DNA of 64,000 nucleotides from Nitrospira sp. (GCA_030123605.1 CP126123.1:3563237-3627236); one strand, 5' to 3'. Counted from the stretch's first letter, positions 31,410 through 41,162 are shown. Notes: generated by a model not told the origin, from the letters alone. Numbers and translations: made by a program.

Positions 31410-34400
31410 GGCAGGCCTCGGTAGGGAGAAGCGGAGGACGGGGTGCGATGGTGCTCCTGCTGACGGCGACTCTCCTGCTGCTGTTTGTGCTGGCGTTACC
31501 CTGGATCCTCAATCGTCCGGCGGTCGGAGAGGCCCTCCTTCGTGAATTTGAGCAGCGCACAGGACAGGGCTTGTCCGTCGAGACATGGCAGGTTCGTCTG
31601 TTCCCCTCCATCCGGCTGGAACTGATCAACGTCCGGGTTCAAGACCGTGTTACCGCTGCAACGTTGTTTTCCGCCGACCGTCTGGAGGTCACGCTGCAAA
31701 CCCTTCCGCTCCTGGGAGGGCGAATCGTCGGCAAGGACTTGATCCTCGATCATCCGCGCCTGACCGTTTATCGCAGCCACAGCGGAGCCTGGTCCGTCGG
31801 CGAGACGGAGCGTGACTTGTCCTCCGATAGGCCGGCACCCTCCGATCGCTCGGCTCCTCCGTTCGCCTGGTTGCAGATGGTGCGCAATCTGTTGGTGACC
31901 GGCGGGGCGATCACGGTGATGGATGAGTCCGGCCTCACCTTGCGGACTCCCATCCGAGTCGTTGTGACACGAGCGACCCTCTTGTCCGACATTCCGGGGC
32001 GCCATGCCAGGCTGCATCTCTCCGGCGAGATTCCACAGGAGCGAGAGACGGCGGCGTTGACCCTGGACGGCGCTCTGACACTGAATCCTGACGGAAGCGA
32101 CCCGCAGGTCGAGGGTGATCTCCGCCTCCATCGTATCGATGTCCGGCATCTCATTTCTCTCTGGGCCGGCCTGGAGCCTCTGTCCGACGGGTTTGTCGGG
32201 CCGGCGCGCCTGACCGCCCATCTCCGACTGTCGCCCAGGGCCGAGGGGTATGGTCTCGCCGCAGATGAATGGAAAGCCGAGCTGTCGGACCTCTCCTTGC
32301 AGGGGACGGCGGAAGTGGTCGAGCTTGGTACGCCGCGCGCGCAGTATTCCGCGACGCTGTCCGCCCCACCGGTGACGTTGGCGCGGGCGCTGAGCCAGAT
32401 TCCCACCGCCTGGGTCTCGAATCAGGTTCGGTCGCAAGTGGCGGAGCACGGCATCGACGGGCTTGTCACGATACAGTCGATGGTCCTGTCGGGGTTGCTG
32501 GCGCCCGGTTCGCGTCCGAGCGTCAGCGGACTCATCGAAGTGCGAAACGGACGATTCACGCCCGATCGTCGCTATCCTTCCATCGAGGCCCTGTCCGGCC
32601 GCATCATGTACGATATGGAGCAGATTCGGGTGACCGGCCTTCGCGCACAATGTGGGCCGGTGCGCCTGACGGGGGAGGATCTGCTCGTGACACGGTGGGT
32701 CGATGATCCGCACATCGATGTCAGGATTCTGGGAGCCGCTTCCTTGACGGGATTGGTCGATTCCGCACAGCGGATCGAGGGGTTTGCGCTTCTGCGCGAC
32801 CTGCTGACGAGAATGCAACCGGCGACCGGTGAGGTCGAAATGATCGCCCATGTCATGGGGCAACCGGCCGGCGGGAAACGGCTGGCCGTCGTCGATGTCC
32901 TGCTCCTGCTTCATGACGCAGCATTCCGCAGCGCCCTCCTCTCGGTCCCGGTGCGGCAGGTGCAGGCCCGCATCCATGCCACGCCGACGGTCGTGACGGT
33001 CGAACAGCTTGAGGGGCTACTCGGCCCTGCCAAGCTTGACGGTCACGGCACGGTCACCATGACCGACGGTACCGCCTATTCCGATGTGAAGCTGAACCTG
33101 TCGGCGGAGGCGGCCGAGGTGTGGTCGTTACTTGAGAAGGAATTCGATCTCAGTCCACGACCGGACGTGGGCGGCACCATGCGCATGCAGGCAGCGGTGA
33201 CCGGTGTCGTCGGGGAACCGCGGGTCAAGGGAAGGCTTGATCTGGAGTCCGTCGCGCTGCGCATCCCGAACGTCCTGACCAAGCCGTTGCACGCCGCCGC
33301 CGCCGTTGAGTTCGATGCCCGGCTGTCCGGCGACAGGGTCTTGACGATTCGACACATGGGCCTGCTGTTCCCTCCGATCACGATCGCCGGGGCCGGGACC
33401 GTTCACCTGTCCGGGGACATGGATTTCGCGGCAGACGTCTCGTCCGGCACCTTGTCCGTGAAGAAGCTGCCAGCCGGGATCATGCTTGGGCCGATCAAGG
33501 CAGGGACCCTCGACGCCTCGTTGCATGTGGAGGGGCAGGCGAAGGAGCGCAGTTCATGGCGCGCGTCCGGATTGGTGCGATTCGATCGAGGCGCCATCGA
33601 GGTGGACAGGTTGAGCGAACCGATTCGCGATGCGTTCGTGACGCTGCGGTTCGATCAAGACGACATCAGGATCCAGCGCATGGCGTTCCGCCTGGGAGGC
33701 GGTGACCTGAAGGTGTCCGGCTCCATCACACAGTGGGCGGAGGCGCCGAAGGCTCGCCTGGTCGTCGAATCCTCACAACTCGACGTGGCAGCATTCGTTC
33801 CGTCCCACCGGGGTTCCTCCGCTCCCCATCAAGACCGATCCGTCCGCAAGCCTTGGTGGTCGGACGGCAGGTTGGAAGCGTTCGTGTTCGTGGACCATGT
33901 GTATTATCACAAGTTCCTGCTCACCGACCTTTCGAGTCGAGTGGTCTGGGACCATGGGGTGTTGACGGTCGACCGAATCAGCGGCGATACGAACGAAGGG
34001 CATGTGGCGGGCCAAGTCAAGGTGCGGGGGGCGGGGCAGCGGGTTCGGCATGTCCAAAGCACCTTCCGCATGAACGGTATTCCCGTCGAACGTCTCTTGA
34101 CTCTCGTCGAGGAAAAACCGGTGATGACCGGGTGGCTTGCGACGACGGGCAAGGTGCAGATGGAATTCGAGCGAACCGGTCCCCTCCTGGGTGGTGTGAC
34201 CAGCCGGCGACCGATCCAGATCGTGATCGAAGACGGGAGAATGTACCGCGTGCCGGTCATCTCGAAATTGCTGTCGATCATGAATCTGCCCGCCTTGCTC
34301 CAGGGCGAGGTCGATCTGACCAAGGACGGGTTGCCGGTCGACCGGCTCAAGGTGGTGTTGTCCGCCAACAACGGTGTGTTTCATGCGAAGGAGTTCCTGC

Positions 34401-34759
34401 TCGACAGTCCCGTCCTGAAGATCAGCGGGACCGGCCGGTATGACCTCATGGCGGACGAATTCGACATGGTCCTCGCCACCAGCCCCCTTGGGTCCTACTC
34501 GGCCATGCTGAAACGGGTTCCCCTGTTCGGCCAACTCCTGGCGGGGAACCGACAGGGATTCGACACGGCCGTCTTTGAGCTGAAAGGGTCGGCGAGTCAG
34601 CCGGCGCTTCGTTACCTGCCGGCCGAATCATTGATGACCGGTATCAAGGGGACGGCCCAATTGGCCTTCGATATCCTGGTCAATGCCATCACACTGCCGC
34701 AAAAAGCCTATTCCATGATCGAGGATGAGGTCGATGAGGGTGAGCGCGAGGATTTTTAA
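31394..34759 (+). CDS. AsmA/YhdP-like envelope protein
   Basis: A large 1121-residue protein with one N-terminal membrane helix (about 20-40, MVLLLTATLLLLFVLALPWIL in two parts) and a long beta-strand-rich periplasmic region. N-terminal LFPSIRLELINVRVQD and DHPRLTVYRSHSGAWSV match the AsmA N-domain, and the C-terminal GVVTGVVGEPRVKG, TSRRPIQIVIEDGRMYRVPVIS and KISGTGRYDLMADEFDM blocks match the AsmA/YhdP C-domain. Such proteins form a groove carrying phospholipid from inner to outer membrane. Its TAA stop lies within the left arm of the terminal-inverted-repeat element (34756-34971). Confidence 0.85.
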   Translation: MDRPIGQASVGRSGGRGAMVLLLTATLLLLFVLALPWILNRPAVGEALLREFEQRTGQGLSVETWQVRLFPSIRLELINVRVQDRVTAATLFSADRLEVTLQTLPLLGGRIVGKDLILDHPRLTVYRSHSGAWSVGETERDLSSDRPAPSDRSAPPFAWLQMVRNLLVTGGAITVMDESGLTLRTPIRVVVTRATLLSDIPGRHARLHLSGEIPQERETAALTLDGALTLNPDGSDPQVEGDLRLHRIDVRHLISLWAGLEPLSDGFVGPARLTAHLRLSPRAEGYGLAADEWKAELSDLSLQGTAEVVELGTPRAQYSATLSAPPVTLARALSQIPTAWVSNQVRSQVAEHGIDGLVTIQSMVLSGLLAPGSRPSVSGLIEVRNGRFTPDRRYPSIEALSGRIMYDMEQIRVTGLRAQCGPVRLTGEDLLVTRWVDDPHIDVRILGAASLTGLVDSAQRIEGFALLRDLLTRMQPATGEVEMIAHVMGQPAGGKRLAVVDVLLLLHDAAFRSALLSVPVRQVQARIHATPTVVTVEQLEGLLGPAKLDGHGTVTMTDGTAYSDVKLNLSAEAAEVWSLLEKEFDLSPRPDVGGTMRMQAAVTGVVGEPRVKGRLDLESVALRIPNVLTKPLHAAAAVEFDARLSGDRVLTIRHMGLLFPPITIAGAGTVHLSGDMDFAADVSSGTLSVKKLPAGIMLGPIKAGTLDASLHVEGQAKERSSWRASGLVRFDRGAIEVDRLSEPIRDAFVTLRFDQDDIRIQRMAFRLGGGDLKVSGSITQWAEAPKARLVVESSQLDVAAFVPSHRGSSAPHQDRSVRKPWWSDGRLEAFVFVDHVYYHKFLLTDLSSRVVWDHGVLTVDRISGDTNEGHVAGQVKVRGAGQRVRHVQSTFRMNGIPVERLLTLVEEKPVMTGWLATTGKVQMEFERTGPLLGGVTSRRPIQIVIEDGRMYRVPVISKLLSIMNLPALLQGEVDLTKDGLPVDRLKVVLSANNGVFHAKEFLLDSPVLKISGTGRYDLMADEFDMVLATSPLGSYSAMLKRVPLFGQLLAGNRQGFDTAVFELKGSASQPALRYLPAESLMTGIKGTAQLAFDILVNAITLPQKAYSMIEDEVDEGEREDF

Positions 34760-34971
34760 CCCGCGTTATTCACGACGGTTCGTCGTGAAATCGCTCGATC
34801 GCGTCGCGAGACGGGCGCCTGGAGCCGCGAGGACACGAGGCGTACTTGAACAGTACGTCGAGGGTTTGAACGGCGAGGCCGCCCGCCTGGCCGCCGATGA
34901 AGCGTGGCCAGGCTTGTCGCAGCAGCGAGGGGGTGATTGGAGCAGAAGCGGTCGTGAGTAATGCGGGTTAA
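34756..34971. repeat. Structured element with 21-bp terminal inverted repeats
   Basis: The ends 34756-34776 and 34951-34971 are inverted copies (19 of 21 match) beginning TTAACCCGC. Within the 216 bases are at least three perfect hairpins: CACGACG/CGTCGTG (34771-34787), CGTACT/AGTACG (34841-34857) and GCCTGGCC/GGCCAGGC (34885-34913). It fills the gap between convergent genes, and the TTAA at each end supplies TAA stops to both (AsmA-like on +, BON on -). No coding frame or target-site duplication is seen. It could be a MITE-like insertion, a bidirectional terminator array or a structured RNA. Confidence 0.75.
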
Positions 34972-35285
34972 GGAGGTATGGTGGCCTGGATCTCCAGGTC
35001 GTTCTTCACCCGCCTCACCCCCGTGACTTGCCGAGCCAGCTCCGCCGCTCTCGCTTTCTGCTCGGCCTTGTGAACCGTTCCGGTCAAGGTGATCGTTCCA
35101 CGTTCGCTGGTCACGATGATGCCGGACAGGTTCTCCAGGCGATCCTCGGCCAGCTTGGCTTCGACCTCCGCGGAGACCACACTGTCTTTCGGACCGTCCG
35201 CCAGCCGTGTGCCGTTTGGAAGGACACATCCGACGGACAAGAGCGAAACGAGCAACAGACTGAATCGGAGCAGGGAGCGGCGCAT
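34968..35285 (-). CDS. BON-domain lipoprotein
   Basis: A 105-residue lipoprotein. The signal ends in the lipobox LLSVGC (cysteine near residue 19), followed by one BON domain (about 38-100): VSAEVEAKLAEDRL, GIIVTSERGTITLTGTV, KAEQKARAAELARQVTGVRRVKNDL. BON domains bind membranes and appear in OsmY-like stress proteins. I chose ATG 35285, six bases after GAGAG; ATG 35291 is possible. Its TAA stop is formed by the right arm of the terminal-inverted-repeat element. Confidence 0.85.
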   Translation of the reverse strand: MRRSLLRFSLLLVSLLSVGCVLPNGTRLADGPKDSVVSAEVEAKLAEDRLENLSGIIVTSERGTITLTGTVHKAEQKARAAELARQVTGVRRVKNDLEIQATIPP

Positions 35286-35440
35286 GGGCATCTCTCGGTT
35301 CCCGTCATGCGAGTCGGACGTTGCGTCGATCATCACATAGAGGCCTCACGATTTTCCATGAGAGACTGTAGTGATTGCGCGGCTTGGCCGCAACGGGCAT
35401 CATGCCGCCCACATTCTTTTCGCCCTAGTGACGGAGGATC

Positions 35441-36739
35441 ATGTCTCAGGCAACGGTCGATCTCTGTGTGGTCGGAGCCGGAGCGGCAGGGCTGGCGGCC
35501 GGCATCTTTGCCGCAGAACAGGCTTCGCGTCCGACCGTGCTGTTGCTGGACGGTGCGAACGCCATCGGGGCCAAGATCCTGGTTTCCGGCGGAGGGCGCT
35601 GCAACGTCACGCACTATGCGGTGAAGCCGGAGGATTTTTTCGGCACCCGTCACCTCGTCCGCAACGTGCTGGCTGCCTTTCCCATCGAGGACACGGTCGA
35701 GTGGTTCACATCACTCGGCGTCGAACTCAAGCGCGAGGAGACCGGGAAACTCTTTCCCGTGACCGACAAGGCGCGGACGGTGCTCGATGCGTTGACCGGT
35801 CGTTGCCGGGAACTCGGTGTGGTGCTGTGTCCCGGCCATCGTGTCGTCGATATCGAGCGCATCGACGGTCCGGAAGCATCGAACCGGAACGGCGCGGCTC
35901 GGTTCCTGGTCCGCCACCGACAGGGCGAGGTTCACGCGCGACGCGTGATCCTTGCTACGGGAGGGCGGTCATTGCCCCGCTCGGGAAGCGACGGATCGGG
36001 CTACGACCTTGCCCGCCGGTTGGGCCATCGGGTGACGCCGACGGTTCCTGCTTTGGTCGCCCTGGTCCTCGACGATACCTGTTTCCACAACAGTCTCTCG
36101 GGGCTGTCGCAGGAGGTGGAGTTGCAGACGGTGGTGCAAGGCAGGCCGACCGACCGACGGATCGGCAGCCTGTTGTGGACGCACTTCGGCATCAGCGGGC
36201 CTGTGGTGATGGATGCAAGTCGATGCTGGTGTCTTGCCCGTGAGCAGGGCCTGACAGTAGAGGTATATGGGAATTTCCTGCCGGGCCGGACGGCGGACCA
36301 GGTGCGAGGATGGTTTCTTGCCCGGGCCACCGAGCATCCTCGGCGTTCCGTGATGAAGCTGTTGGCTGAACTGGTCCCGGAGCGATTCGCCGAGGCCTTT
36401 TGTCGCCATATCGGTTGTGATCCGCAGCAGGCAAGTTCGCAAGTGCCGCGTGCCATCCGCGATCGTCTCCTGGCAGGACTCACGCGCTTCCGGCTTCCTG
36501 TGTCGCGCGATCGAGGATGGAACTTCGCCGAAGTGACGGCCGGGGGAATTCCGTTGGAGGAGGTCGATTTTCGTACGATGGAATCGAAACTCGTGCCTGG
36601 TCTCTATGTGATCGGTGAGCTGCTCGACTGCGACGGCCGGATCGGCGGCTTCAACTTTCAATGGGCCTGGGCGACCGGTCGGTCGGCGGGTCTTGCCGCA
36701 ACGGTGAGCCTCAGTGCGGCGAGCGATCCCTTCAGTTGA
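35441..36739 (+). CDS. BaiN/HI0933-family FAD flavoprotein
   Basis: A 432-residue flavoprotein. FAD-binding GAGAAGLAAGIFAA (residues 11-24), IGAKILVSGGGRCNVTH (blocks KILVSGGGRCNVT) and the closing ELLDCDGRIGGFNFQWAWATG define the HI0933/BaiN family; the GGFNFQWAWATG end marks the main branch rather than the TIGR03862 branch seen at 27363. Some relatives reduce bile-acid or other enoyl groups; here the substrate is unknown. Its end overlaps the convergent DUF481 gene by 8 bases. Confidence 0.9.
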   Translation: MSQATVDLCVVGAGAAGLAAGIFAAEQASRPTVLLLDGANAIGAKILVSGGGRCNVTHYAVKPEDFFGTRHLVRNVLAAFPIEDTVEWFTSLGVELKREETGKLFPVTDKARTVLDALTGRCRELGVVLCPGHRVVDIERIDGPEASNRNGAARFLVRHRQGEVHARRVILATGGRSLPRSGSDGSGYDLARRLGHRVTPTVPALVALVLDDTCFHNSLSGLSQEVELQTVVQGRPTDRRIGSLLWTHFGISGPVVMDASRCWCLAREQGLTVEVYGNFLPGRTADQVRGWFLARATEHPRRSVMKLLAELVPERFAEAFCRHIGCDPQQASSQVPRAIRDRLLAGLTRFRLPVSRDRGWNFAEVTAGGIPLEEVDFRTMESKLVPGLYVIGELLDCDGRIGGFNFQWAWATGRSAGLAATVSLSAASDPFS

Positions 36740-37757
36740 ATTCATACCCCACGCCGAAGATCACGGACTCGTCGAGTTTTTTGCGCCCCGGCGCCGGTTG
36801 CGTGTTCAGCCGGAGGTCGTATTCCACGTTGAAGAACAAGTTTTTGTAGACGGTGATTCGGATGCCCTGGTCGGCGTTGAGCCGGAACCCGTTGCCGTGA
36901 TTGATGTCCCAGAACCCTTCTTGCCGGTGAAAGACCTTGACCCGATCCGGCCACAAGGCATGTTCCCACCGCAGTCCCCAGCGTCCGGACGGAGTCTGTG
37001 ACGCCGGAACGGTCGTGTAATGTTCGTTCACATAGGCGAGACCGGCGGACAACGAGAGCGTCGTGCGGGCACTCTGATAAAATTGGTAGCCCAACCCGCT
37101 GCCGATCGTGGAGCGGAGTTGCAGGTTCTGCAGGGTGTCCTTTTCGAGCATGCCGAACGATTCGATGAAGACCTTTTTGCTCAGGAAATAATCGTGTTTC
37201 AAACTCGCCAGTGAATTCCTGGCCGTCACCTGGTCGCCGGCTTGGCCGTAGTTGTATTTGCCTTCTATCAGCAGCCGCTGGCGGTGCGCATGCAAGGTCA
37301 AGCGGACCGCGCCGTTGACGGCCTTGGTGCTGCTGTTACCGGAGGTGCTGTTCCCACCGACCGTGATCGTGCCGGTCAGCCGGACCGGTTCGAGATTGAT
37401 GGCGGTGATGTCTCCCAAAGGCAACGGCCCTTCCGGTCCCAGTTCCGTGACTTCGCGGAGGCCGTTGGTACCGTAGAAAAATCCCCGGATGAGGTCGAGC
37501 GACTCCTCCGGGATCAGGAGCTTCAACGGGCTGTCGGCCTTCAGGCGCGTCACTTTACCCCAATCGACCTTGATCTCGCCGCCGTAGTCCGTCTGAAGAG
37601 TGAGGACCCGGTCTTCCATCTTCACGATCCTGCCGGTGAGCCGGTCGCCGTTCGTCATGTAGACCTCGTCCGCCCAGGCGGTCGCGGTGAACAGAAGGCT
37701 GAGGATGAGCGGCGTCCACAGCCGCAGGGATGAGCGGTCGATGTCGAAACAGTACAT
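36732..37757 (-). CDS. DUF481-family outer membrane protein
   Basis: A 341-residue protein with a signal peptide (LWTPLILSLLFTATAWA, cut near residue 29). Just after it, DEVYMTNGDRLTGRIVKMED is an SH3-like strand pair typical before DUF481. The DUF481 (YdiY-like) barrel follows from about residue 125 with alternating strands (GTITVGGNSTSGNSSTKAVNG) and ends YEFN. Role unknown; such barrels are salt- or acid-responsive in some species. It overlaps the convergent flavoprotein gene end by 8 bases. Confidence 0.85.
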   Translation of the reverse strand: MYCFDIDRSSLRLWTPLILSLLFTATAWADEVYMTNGDRLTGRIVKMEDRVLTLQTDYGGEIKVDWGKVTRLKADSPLKLLIPEESLDLIRGFFYGTNGLREVTELGPEGPLPLGDITAINLEPVRLTGTITVGGNSTSGNSSTKAVNGAVRLTLHAHRQRLLIEGKYNYGQAGDQVTARNSLASLKHDYFLSKKVFIESFGMLEKDTLQNLQLRSTIGSGLGYQFYQSARTTLSLSAGLAYVNEHYTTVPASQTPSGRWGLRWEHALWPDRVKVFHRQEGFWDINHGNGFRLNADQGIRITVYKNLFFNVEYDLRLNTQPAPGRKKLDESVIFGVGYEFN

Positions 37758-37874
37758 GGGCGTGATTCAAGGTACGGATGGGCTCGTAATTCACGGCGAG
37801 GAGCCGACTGCCGCGCGCTCTCGATCGCTTCAACCCTACTGGAGCGGCCGGGGAAGTTGCAAGAGACCGAGCAA

Positions 37875-37901
37875 GAAAAAAGAACCCGGCCTGTCCGCCG
37901 G
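37875..37901 (-). terminator. Intrinsic terminator of the 37913-39118 lipoprotein gene
   Basis: On the minus strand, 12 bases beyond the stop codon, CCGGC-GGACAG-GCCGG forms a hairpin followed by GTTCTTTTTTCTTG. The stem plus T-rich tract is the standard shape of a rho-independent terminator. Confidence 0.75.
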
Positions 37902-37912
37902 TCGGTTGCCGA

Positions 37913-39118
37913 TCATTTTGCGATGGTGATGCTGGGGACGCCGGTCCGCGGAACGTCGGTCACCGTCATCTGAAACAATTGGGAGAGCAGTTTGAACGCT
38001 TCGCGGTTCCAGCGGGATTGCGGCTCTGCTGTGTTGACCGCATAGTATCGACCGTGGGACCGGACGGACAGGGTCTCGCCGGCCGGCGCGCTGCTTTGGA
38101 CGAGCAAGGCGATCGTCTGTATCGGATTCTCATTGTTGGCGACCGGAGGCGTGCGCGGATCCATTTCTACGTCATATTCAGGATCTTCCTCGATCGAGTG
38201 CCCCAAAAAATTCAACATGGCATTGAAGCTCCGCAGCCTGAAATGGCCCCGTAACGGCCAGTCTCCGCCGTAATGTCCTGCTCGAATGTCGAAGGAGACG
38301 TCGTTCACCGGCCGTTGATCCGCTGCTTCGTGGAGGCGGATGCGTTCCTCCGGTGGAAGCGTCGCCGGATCGTAGTTCGTGATCAGGATGCGGCCGGATA
38401 TCGGCTTGCGAAGTGTGTAGGTCCGATGCTCCGGATCGTATGCGATGAGGTACTGCTGTTCCAGGGCGACGAATCCCTCCGCGGTGACGGATTCAGCCGG
38501 AATCGTCCAGGTCCGTTCGAAGGTCATGGCCTCCGCATAGAGGCGATTGGCATCTTGAATCGCCGACAGATGCAGGACGACCTTGCGAAACATGGCGTAT
38601 CCTTCCTTGTCGGAAGGGCGGTTGAGATAGGCCACTTCTTCCCCTCCATCGTTCACACGAAGGTCCTTCGCCATGAGCCGCAGCAGGAGGTCGATATCGA
38701 CCCCCTGCCGGAGCAACAGGGTGAGTTTGCCTTCCTGGAACGGGGTGAGGAGTCGTTTGGTGAACTCCTCTCCCTCGATGGGGGCGATGCTGATCGTGGG
38801 ATTTTCGGCAATCGATCCCCCGAAGAGCGGCACCAGTGTGCGGCCATGTTCGCCGGTGAGCGCCGGGGTCGCTCCGGCACTGAGCCGGAAATCGAAGGTG
38901 GCCGCGATGTTGGCTACACCGGTAAAGTGAATCGGTTCGTGGTGGTGCGCCCGGGCGATATTGATCAACAGTTCCTTCGACAGGGCGTCGGTAATGGCTT
39001 CGTCATAGGCGAGAACGGCGCGGTTGAGCGTCGGAGGAGACAGGCAACCTGCCAGACTCAGGACGGCGAGGGAGCTGGTCAGACAGCGGAGCAATCTGTC
39101 GATGAAAGGATACTGCAT
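37913..39118 (-). CDS. Conserved lipoprotein, function unknown
   Basis: A 401-residue protein with a lipoprotein signal ending LAVLSLAGC (cysteine near residue 25). The mature part starts LSPPTLNRAVLAYDEAITD, and includes LLINIARAHHHEPIHFTGVANI and a long mixed region; NYDPATLPPEERIRLHE and a C-terminal SQLFQMTVTDVPRTG are well ordered. I have seen similar unnamed lipoproteins in Proteobacteria and Nitrospira but know no function. It is followed by an intrinsic terminator and is divergent from another lipoprotein gene. Confidence 0.75.
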   Translation of the reverse strand: MQYPFIDRLLRCLTSSLAVLSLAGCLSPPTLNRAVLAYDEAITDALSKELLINIARAHHHEPIHFTGVANIAATFDFRLSAGATPALTGEHGRTLVPLFGGSIAENPTISIAPIEGEEFTKRLLTPFQEGKLTLLLRQGVDIDLLLRLMAKDLRVNDGGEEVAYLNRPSDKEGYAMFRKVVLHLSAIQDANRLYAEAMTFERTWTIPAESVTAEGFVALEQQYLIAYDPEHRTYTLRKPISGRILITNYDPATLPPEERIRLHEAADQRPVNDVSFDIRAGHYGGDWPLRGHFRLRSFNAMLNFLGHSIEEDPEYDVEMDPRTPPVANNENPIQTIALLVQSSAPAGETLSVRSHGRYYAVNTAEPQSRWNREAFKLLSQLFQMTVTDVPRTGVPSITIAK

Positions 39119-39292
39119 CGGCCACGGAAGAGAGGTCTCGTTCTCAGCAGGGTTTCTAGCACACTTGCTTCCGGATGCCTAGCGGATTACCGACTCAAAC
39201 CGAATCAAGGTTCTGTTCATTCAAGTGATGCCGAGTCTCGCCTCCAGGGATTGGTTTGTTCTATCATCGGCGTCACAAGGAGTCGGTGCGTG

Positions 39293-40078
39293 ATGAATGG
39301 GATGCGAACGAGTCGTGTCGTGCCGGCAGTCGTGATCATGTTGACCTGGATCGTTGCCGGTTGCGGCAGTTCGATCAAATTGATGTCCGGCCTCAGTATC
39401 GAAGAGTTAAAACCGGTACCGGGGATCTTATCGAACGCCCGATTGGTCGAGGGCACCATCGGCAGCATCACCGGCGACCGCATGCAGGTCGAGACCGGTG
39501 AACGGACCCCGCGCTTCCTCTCGCTCGAAGCAGGCGGCGACGAGGCCCGTGGACTGCGGGTCGGCAGCGCCGTGGAGATTCTGGTCAACGATCGGGATGA
39601 GATCGTGACGTACCAACGTCCCGCCGACACTCCGCCGACCAAGATTTTTCGCGGCTCTTTGGGTAAACCGTTCAGCCCTGAGAAGGAGCGGGTGACGATT
39701 CGTCTGGACTCGGGACGGGACGTGGCGTTTTATGCGCGGACGGTCACGTTGGAAAAGTTGGCGCGGCTCGAGGTCGGGGAAGCGGCTGACTTTGCCATCG
39801 ATCGAGCCATCCTCCTCGTCGATGTGTTGTCGCTGGGGAAGCCGCGCGATTTGGCGGGATCTTCGCCGCAAGCGCCGCAGCGGAGGGTGGAAGGCGCCTT
39901 TGTCACCATCGGTGACGGGCGGGTACGCTTGCGCATGAAGAGCGACGACATCCAATCCTTTCCCGTGCGGCCCTTGCTCCAACCGGCGATCGAGCAATTG
40001 GCTCCCAACGAATCGGTGTCGATCTATCTCGACGGGCAGGGGCAGGTCATCGATATGGTCCGGGTGGCGAAACGGTGA
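39293..40078 (+). CDS. Lipoprotein, function unknown
   Basis: A 261-residue protein with a lipobox IVAGC (cysteine near residue 22), then a beta-rich body with two similar halves (LVEGTIGSITGDRMQVETG and VEGAFVTIGDGRVRLRMKS), which may be repeated OB- or SH3-like folds. No enzyme motif is visible. AAGGAG lies 10 bases before ATG 39293 and 7 before GTG 39290, so either may be used. Divergent from the 401-residue lipoprotein; convergent with the SDR gene 6 bp away. Confidence 0.72.
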   Translation: MNGMRTSRVVPAVVIMLTWIVAGCGSSIKLMSGLSIEELKPVPGILSNARLVEGTIGSITGDRMQVETGERTPRFLSLEAGGDEARGLRVGSAVEILVNDRDEIVTYQRPADTPPTKIFRGSLGKPFSPEKERVTIRLDSGRDVAFYARTVTLEKLARLEVGEAADFAIDRAILLVDVLSLGKPRDLAGSSPQAPQRRVEGAFVTIGDGRVRLRMKSDDIQSFPVRPLLQPAIEQLAPNESVSIYLDGQGQVIDMVRVAKR

Positions 40079-40084
40079 GCGCAA

Positions 40085-40969
40085 TCAGCGCCGACGCGGC
40101 AGCTTGACGATCCTGGTGATCAGCCAATCGTTCAGGCGATCCGGAAGGAACAAGGTCAGATAGGAACGGATGGCCGCGTCCGAGCCGATGAGGTACCGGG
40201 TTTTCGGTCGGCGTGATCGCAGGGCGTGCGTCACGGCCTCGGCGACGACCGAGGCCGGCTGGGCCCGTTCTCCTGCCGCTGCCGCCGCTTCCTTGATACG
40301 GGTAACGCCCTCTTGATAGAGGGCTTTGAGGTCAGGACCCCAGGCTGCGTCCCGGTTTTCGATGTCTTTGTCGGTCTTGCGCCAGATGGACGTCGCGATG
40401 GCGCCGGGCTCGATGATCGCCACACGGATCCCCCACGGTTGCAACTCGATGCGGAGCGCATCGGTGACCGCCTCCAACGCATGTTTCGAGGCGGCATAGG
40501 GGGCCATGAAAGGCATAGAGGCGCGTCCGGCAAGAGAGCCCATATTGATGATGCGTCCACGTCCTTGGCGGATCAACGGCAGGAAGGTCTGGGTGGCCGC
40601 AATGAGTCCGAAGAGGTTCACCTCGAACTGCCGCCGCCAATCGGCGAGAGGTACCAGTTCGACGGGCCCCGCGACGCCGATCCCGGCGTTGTTGAGCAGG
40701 CCCGCGAGGCCGCGGTCGCCCGTCATGGCCGTGACGGTATGGCTGGCCGCCGCGATCGAGGCAGGGTCGGTCACGTCGAGGCGAATCGGCATGAGGCGCG
40801 GGCCGGCTTGGCGTTGGAGTCGGTCGCCGTCGGCCTGGTTGCGAATGCCGGCGAAGACACGATACCCCGCCTTGTCGAGCGCGAGGGCGCAGGCAGCACC
40901 GATACCGGTGGAGGCGCCGGTGATGACGACGGCGTCGGATCGAGGGGCCTGTGAGAACAGATTCAACAT
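40085..40969 (-). CDS. Short-chain dehydrogenase/reductase
   Basis: A 294-residue classical SDR. Cofactor motif TGASTGIGAA (about 17-26), NNAGIGVAG, catalytic Ser in INMGSLAG and Tyr/Lys in YAASKHALE are all present. The C-terminal 60 residues, with PKTRYLIGSDAAIRSYLTLFLPDRLND, resemble SDRs acting on retinol-like or fatty substrates, but the substrate is not known. Start ATG 40969 is chosen for the family-like N-terminus; the ribosome site is weak. Confidence 0.88.
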   Translation of the reverse strand: MLNLFSQAPRSDAVVITGASTGIGAACALALDKAGYRVFAGIRNQADGDRLQRQAGPRLMPIRLDVTDPASIAAASHTVTAMTGDRGLAGLLNNAGIGVAGPVELVPLADWRRQFEVNLFGLIAATQTFLPLIRQGRGRIINMGSLAGRASMPFMAPYAASKHALEAVTDALRIELQPWGIRVAIIEPGAIATSIWRKTDKDIENRDAAWGPDLKALYQEGVTRIKEAAAAAGERAQPASVVAEAVTHALRSRRPKTRYLIGSDAAIRSYLTLFLPDRLNDWLITRIVKLPRRR

Positions 40970-41162
40970 GCCGGGAAGGGTGTCCCTGGTCAGCCAGCGG
41001 CGTACCCTACCACAATTTCTTGTGCGACCCCACAATCGGTTTCAATCGGCGGACCGACGTCGGAGTCGGACGGCTGTTCTTTTCAAAGCAGCGTGACCGA
41101 CGATGTGAAGGAAACGGTCTCTGCCGAGCCGGTGTGGCCTGTAGGACATGAAAGGAAGAGAT

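Noticed and set aside
38273..39290. Long plus-strand open frame in front of the lipoprotein gene at 39293
   Set aside because: It is antisense to the 401-residue lipoprotein gene and has skewed Arg/Glu/Gly-rich composition; the real gene starts at 39290/39293, where the lipoprotein signal begins.
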